NCBI RefSeq assembly: GCF_000187245.1
Contig: NC_027865.1
Span: forward strand, 682,001 to 746,000
From: Ogataea parapolymorpha DL-1
Taxonomy: Eukaryota; Ascomycota; Pichiomycetes; Pichiales; Pichiaceae
Reading direction: 5' to 3'
Length of the DNA: 64,000 nt
The notes under the pieces were generated by a model. That model saw nothing but the letters and a program-made list of their open reading frames with translations, made no database searches and was not told where the DNA came from. The position numbers and the translations under genes are program-made. This document shows positions 62,920 through 64,000 of the stretch, one piece after another (the first letter of the stretch is position 1; each line of letters opens with the position of its first letter).

Positions 62920-64000
62920 TCAATCCCTCTTCACATACCCGCCGTCCACGCAGAGCCGGTAGAAGTAGGAGTCCGGCTTTTCCAGCAACTTTTGCGGATT
63001 GTCGAACTCTTGCACCTCTCCATTATCCAGCACCAGCACCCGGTCATTGTCCATAACCGAGTCCAGCCGATGCGCAATCGTCAGGATCGTAAGTTTTTTG
63101 AATTCGGATCGGATCGTTTCCTGAATAATTTTATCGGTTTGCGCGTCGACGCTCGAAGTGGCCTCGTCCAAAACGAGAATTTTGGCGCGGCTCATGCTCT
63201 CGTGACGAGACTCCTGCGAACGCAATAACACGCGGGCCAAGCACATCAGCTGCCGCTGCCCCACGCTCAGGTTCATCCCGCTCTCACTCAGCATGCAATC
63301 GAGCCCCGACTCCACTTGCTGCTCTCTCGCCATTTTGGTCACGTGATCGGATAATCCGGCTAGCTCGAGGCATCTCCACAGCTGGGCATCTGCATACTGC
63401 GCCAGCGGGTCCAGGTTGTAGCGGACCGTGCCGTTGATGCACTGGGCGTCCTGCGGGATTATAGCAAGGTTGCTCCGCACGTCATGCAGGCTCAGCGTGC
63501 TGGTATTAACGCCGTCCACCTCGATGTGGCCCTCGATCGGCTCGATGATCCGGAACAGCGACAGCATCAGCGATGACTTTCCCGACCCCGTGCGGCCCAC
63601 GATTCCGATTTTCTCGCCTGCACGGATGCTTAAATTAATATTTTTCAGCACCGGGTCCAAGTTGTCCCTGTAGCGGGTCGAATAGTTTTTGTACTCGATG
63701 GTTCCCTTTGACGGCCAGTTTGGCGGCGGGCTTGCGGGGTTTTTCAGTTTCTCTTCTGGCTCCAGCTTGCAATATTCGAACACCCGCTCGCAGCAGACAA
63801 TGTCCGACTCGATTTCCACCGACCGTTTAACAATAAAATTCAACGAACTGGTGACTCTGAGCGCATAGCTCATCACCAGACCGACCAGACCTGCGCTGAG
63901 CGGATGACTGGTCCGCAGGGACAGCAGAGCGAGTGTTGATGTGGAAAAAATCACCACAGAGCCGATGAACTGCAGTCTGGTGGACAGCCATCTGTTGACG
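62920..64000 (-). CDS. ABCC (MRP/Ycf1-type) transporter, C-terminal part (truncated by window edge)
   Basis: The open frame enters from the right edge (VNRWLSTRLQFIGSVVIFST) and ends at 62920, giving the end of TMD2 and all of NBD2. Walker A is GRTGSGKSSL, the signature LSVGQRQLMCLARVLL, Walker B ILVLDEATSSVD and the H-loop IAHRLDSV. The N/RWL...R.F.G helix and the lack of a split signature are typical of ABCC full transporters such as Ycf1, Bpt1 and Ybt1, vacuolar pumps for glutathione conjugates, metals or bile acids. Which one cannot be decided from this half. The true start lies outside the window. Confidence 0.92.
   Translation of the reverse strand, partial: VNRWLSTRLQFIGSVVIFSTSTLALLSLRTSHPLSAGLVGLVMSYALRVTSSLNFIVKRSVEIESDIVCCERVFEYCKLEPEEKLKNPASPPPNWPSKGTIEYKNYSTRYRDNLDPVLKNINLSIRAGEKIGIVGRTGSGKSSLMLSLFRIIEPIEGHIEVDGVNTSTLSLHDVRSNLAIIPQDAQCINGTVRYNLDPLAQYADAQLWRCLELAGLSDHVTKMAREQQVESGLDCMLSESGMNLSVGQRQLMCLARVLLRSQESRHESMSRAKILVLDEATSSVDAQTDKIIQETIRSEFKKLTILTIAHRLDSVMDNDRVLVLDNGEVQEFDNPQKLLEKPDSYFYRLCVDGGYVKRD

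Noticed and set aside
1..64000. Mobile elements, CRISPR arrays, tRNA or rRNA genes
   Set aside because: I found no long terminal repeats, transposase or integrase motifs, repeat-spacer arrays, or tRNA A/B boxes in the intergenic regions read.

Overview
The window is nuclear DNA of a budding yeast, most likely a methylotrophic yeast of the Ogataea (Hansenula polymorpha) type. Genes are densely packed, mostly intronless and on both strands. The two introns found are tiny (36 and 40 nt), with GTACGT or GTAAGT donors and GCTAAC or CTAAC branch points. A complex I assembly factor (IND1) is present, and the hexokinase is a single 483-residue protein. CTG codons fall on invariant leucines (the DDSRVLL segment of PCNA), so CUG is read as Leu, which argues against the CUG-Ser and CUG-Ala clades. 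The species call is inference from gene content; no database was searched.

Layout. 1-822: 5' part of an ARO10/PDC-like decarboxylase. 0.97-10.96 kb: ATG11, MAK3, PCNA (POL30, spliced), VPS24, a GPI-anchored protein, IND1 (spliced) and a mitochondrial membrane protein. 11-21 kb: a possible 61-residue membrane protein, an alpha/beta-hydrolase/dual-specificity phosphatase fusion, an IME2 kinase, a five-CCCH-finger protein, RQT4, a candidate H/ACA snoRNA, PAM16, SET3 and a small Zn2Cys6 protein. 21.2-35.5 kb: the giant MDN1/REA1 (midasin) gene. 35.6-48.1 kb: PNG1, a PIG-Y/ERI1 homologue, MSY1, DUS1, a C2H2/fungal_trans regulator, HEM14 and NUP120. 48.3-49.1 kb: a cluster of seven C/D box snoRNAs. 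49.5-64 kb: a Zn2Cys6 regulator, COX7 (59 codons), a PDR/CDR-type ABC pump, a disordered protein, an AIM39-like protein, a PUS6/PUS9-type pseudouridine synthase, RAD18, a BUD16/BUD17 pyridoxal kinase, hexokinase and the 3' part of an ABCC transporter.

The main discovery is the snoRNA cluster. Four members can be assigned by guide complementarity and the D+5 rule (snR77 to 18S Um578, snR74 to 18S Am28, snR73 to 25S Cm2959, snR72 to 25S Am876). They lie in the same order as the S. cerevisiae snR78-snR72 polycistron. The three other members do not carry guides I can match to snR78, snR76 or snR75. Three strong hairpins capped by AGNN tetraloops, the mark of Rnt1 (RNase III) sites, lie between members.

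Functional links are loose, as usual in yeasts. Ribosome synthesis recurs (MDN1, the snoRNAs, a possible H/ACA RNA, RQT4 in ribosome quality control), as do mitochondrial functions (IND1, PAM16, MSY1, COX7, HEM14). PCNA and RAD18 act on the same substrate in post-replication repair, and both have ACGCGT (MCB) motifs just upstream. Spacing is extreme in places: head-to-head start codons 15 and 22 bp apart, and convergent stop codons 1 bp apart.
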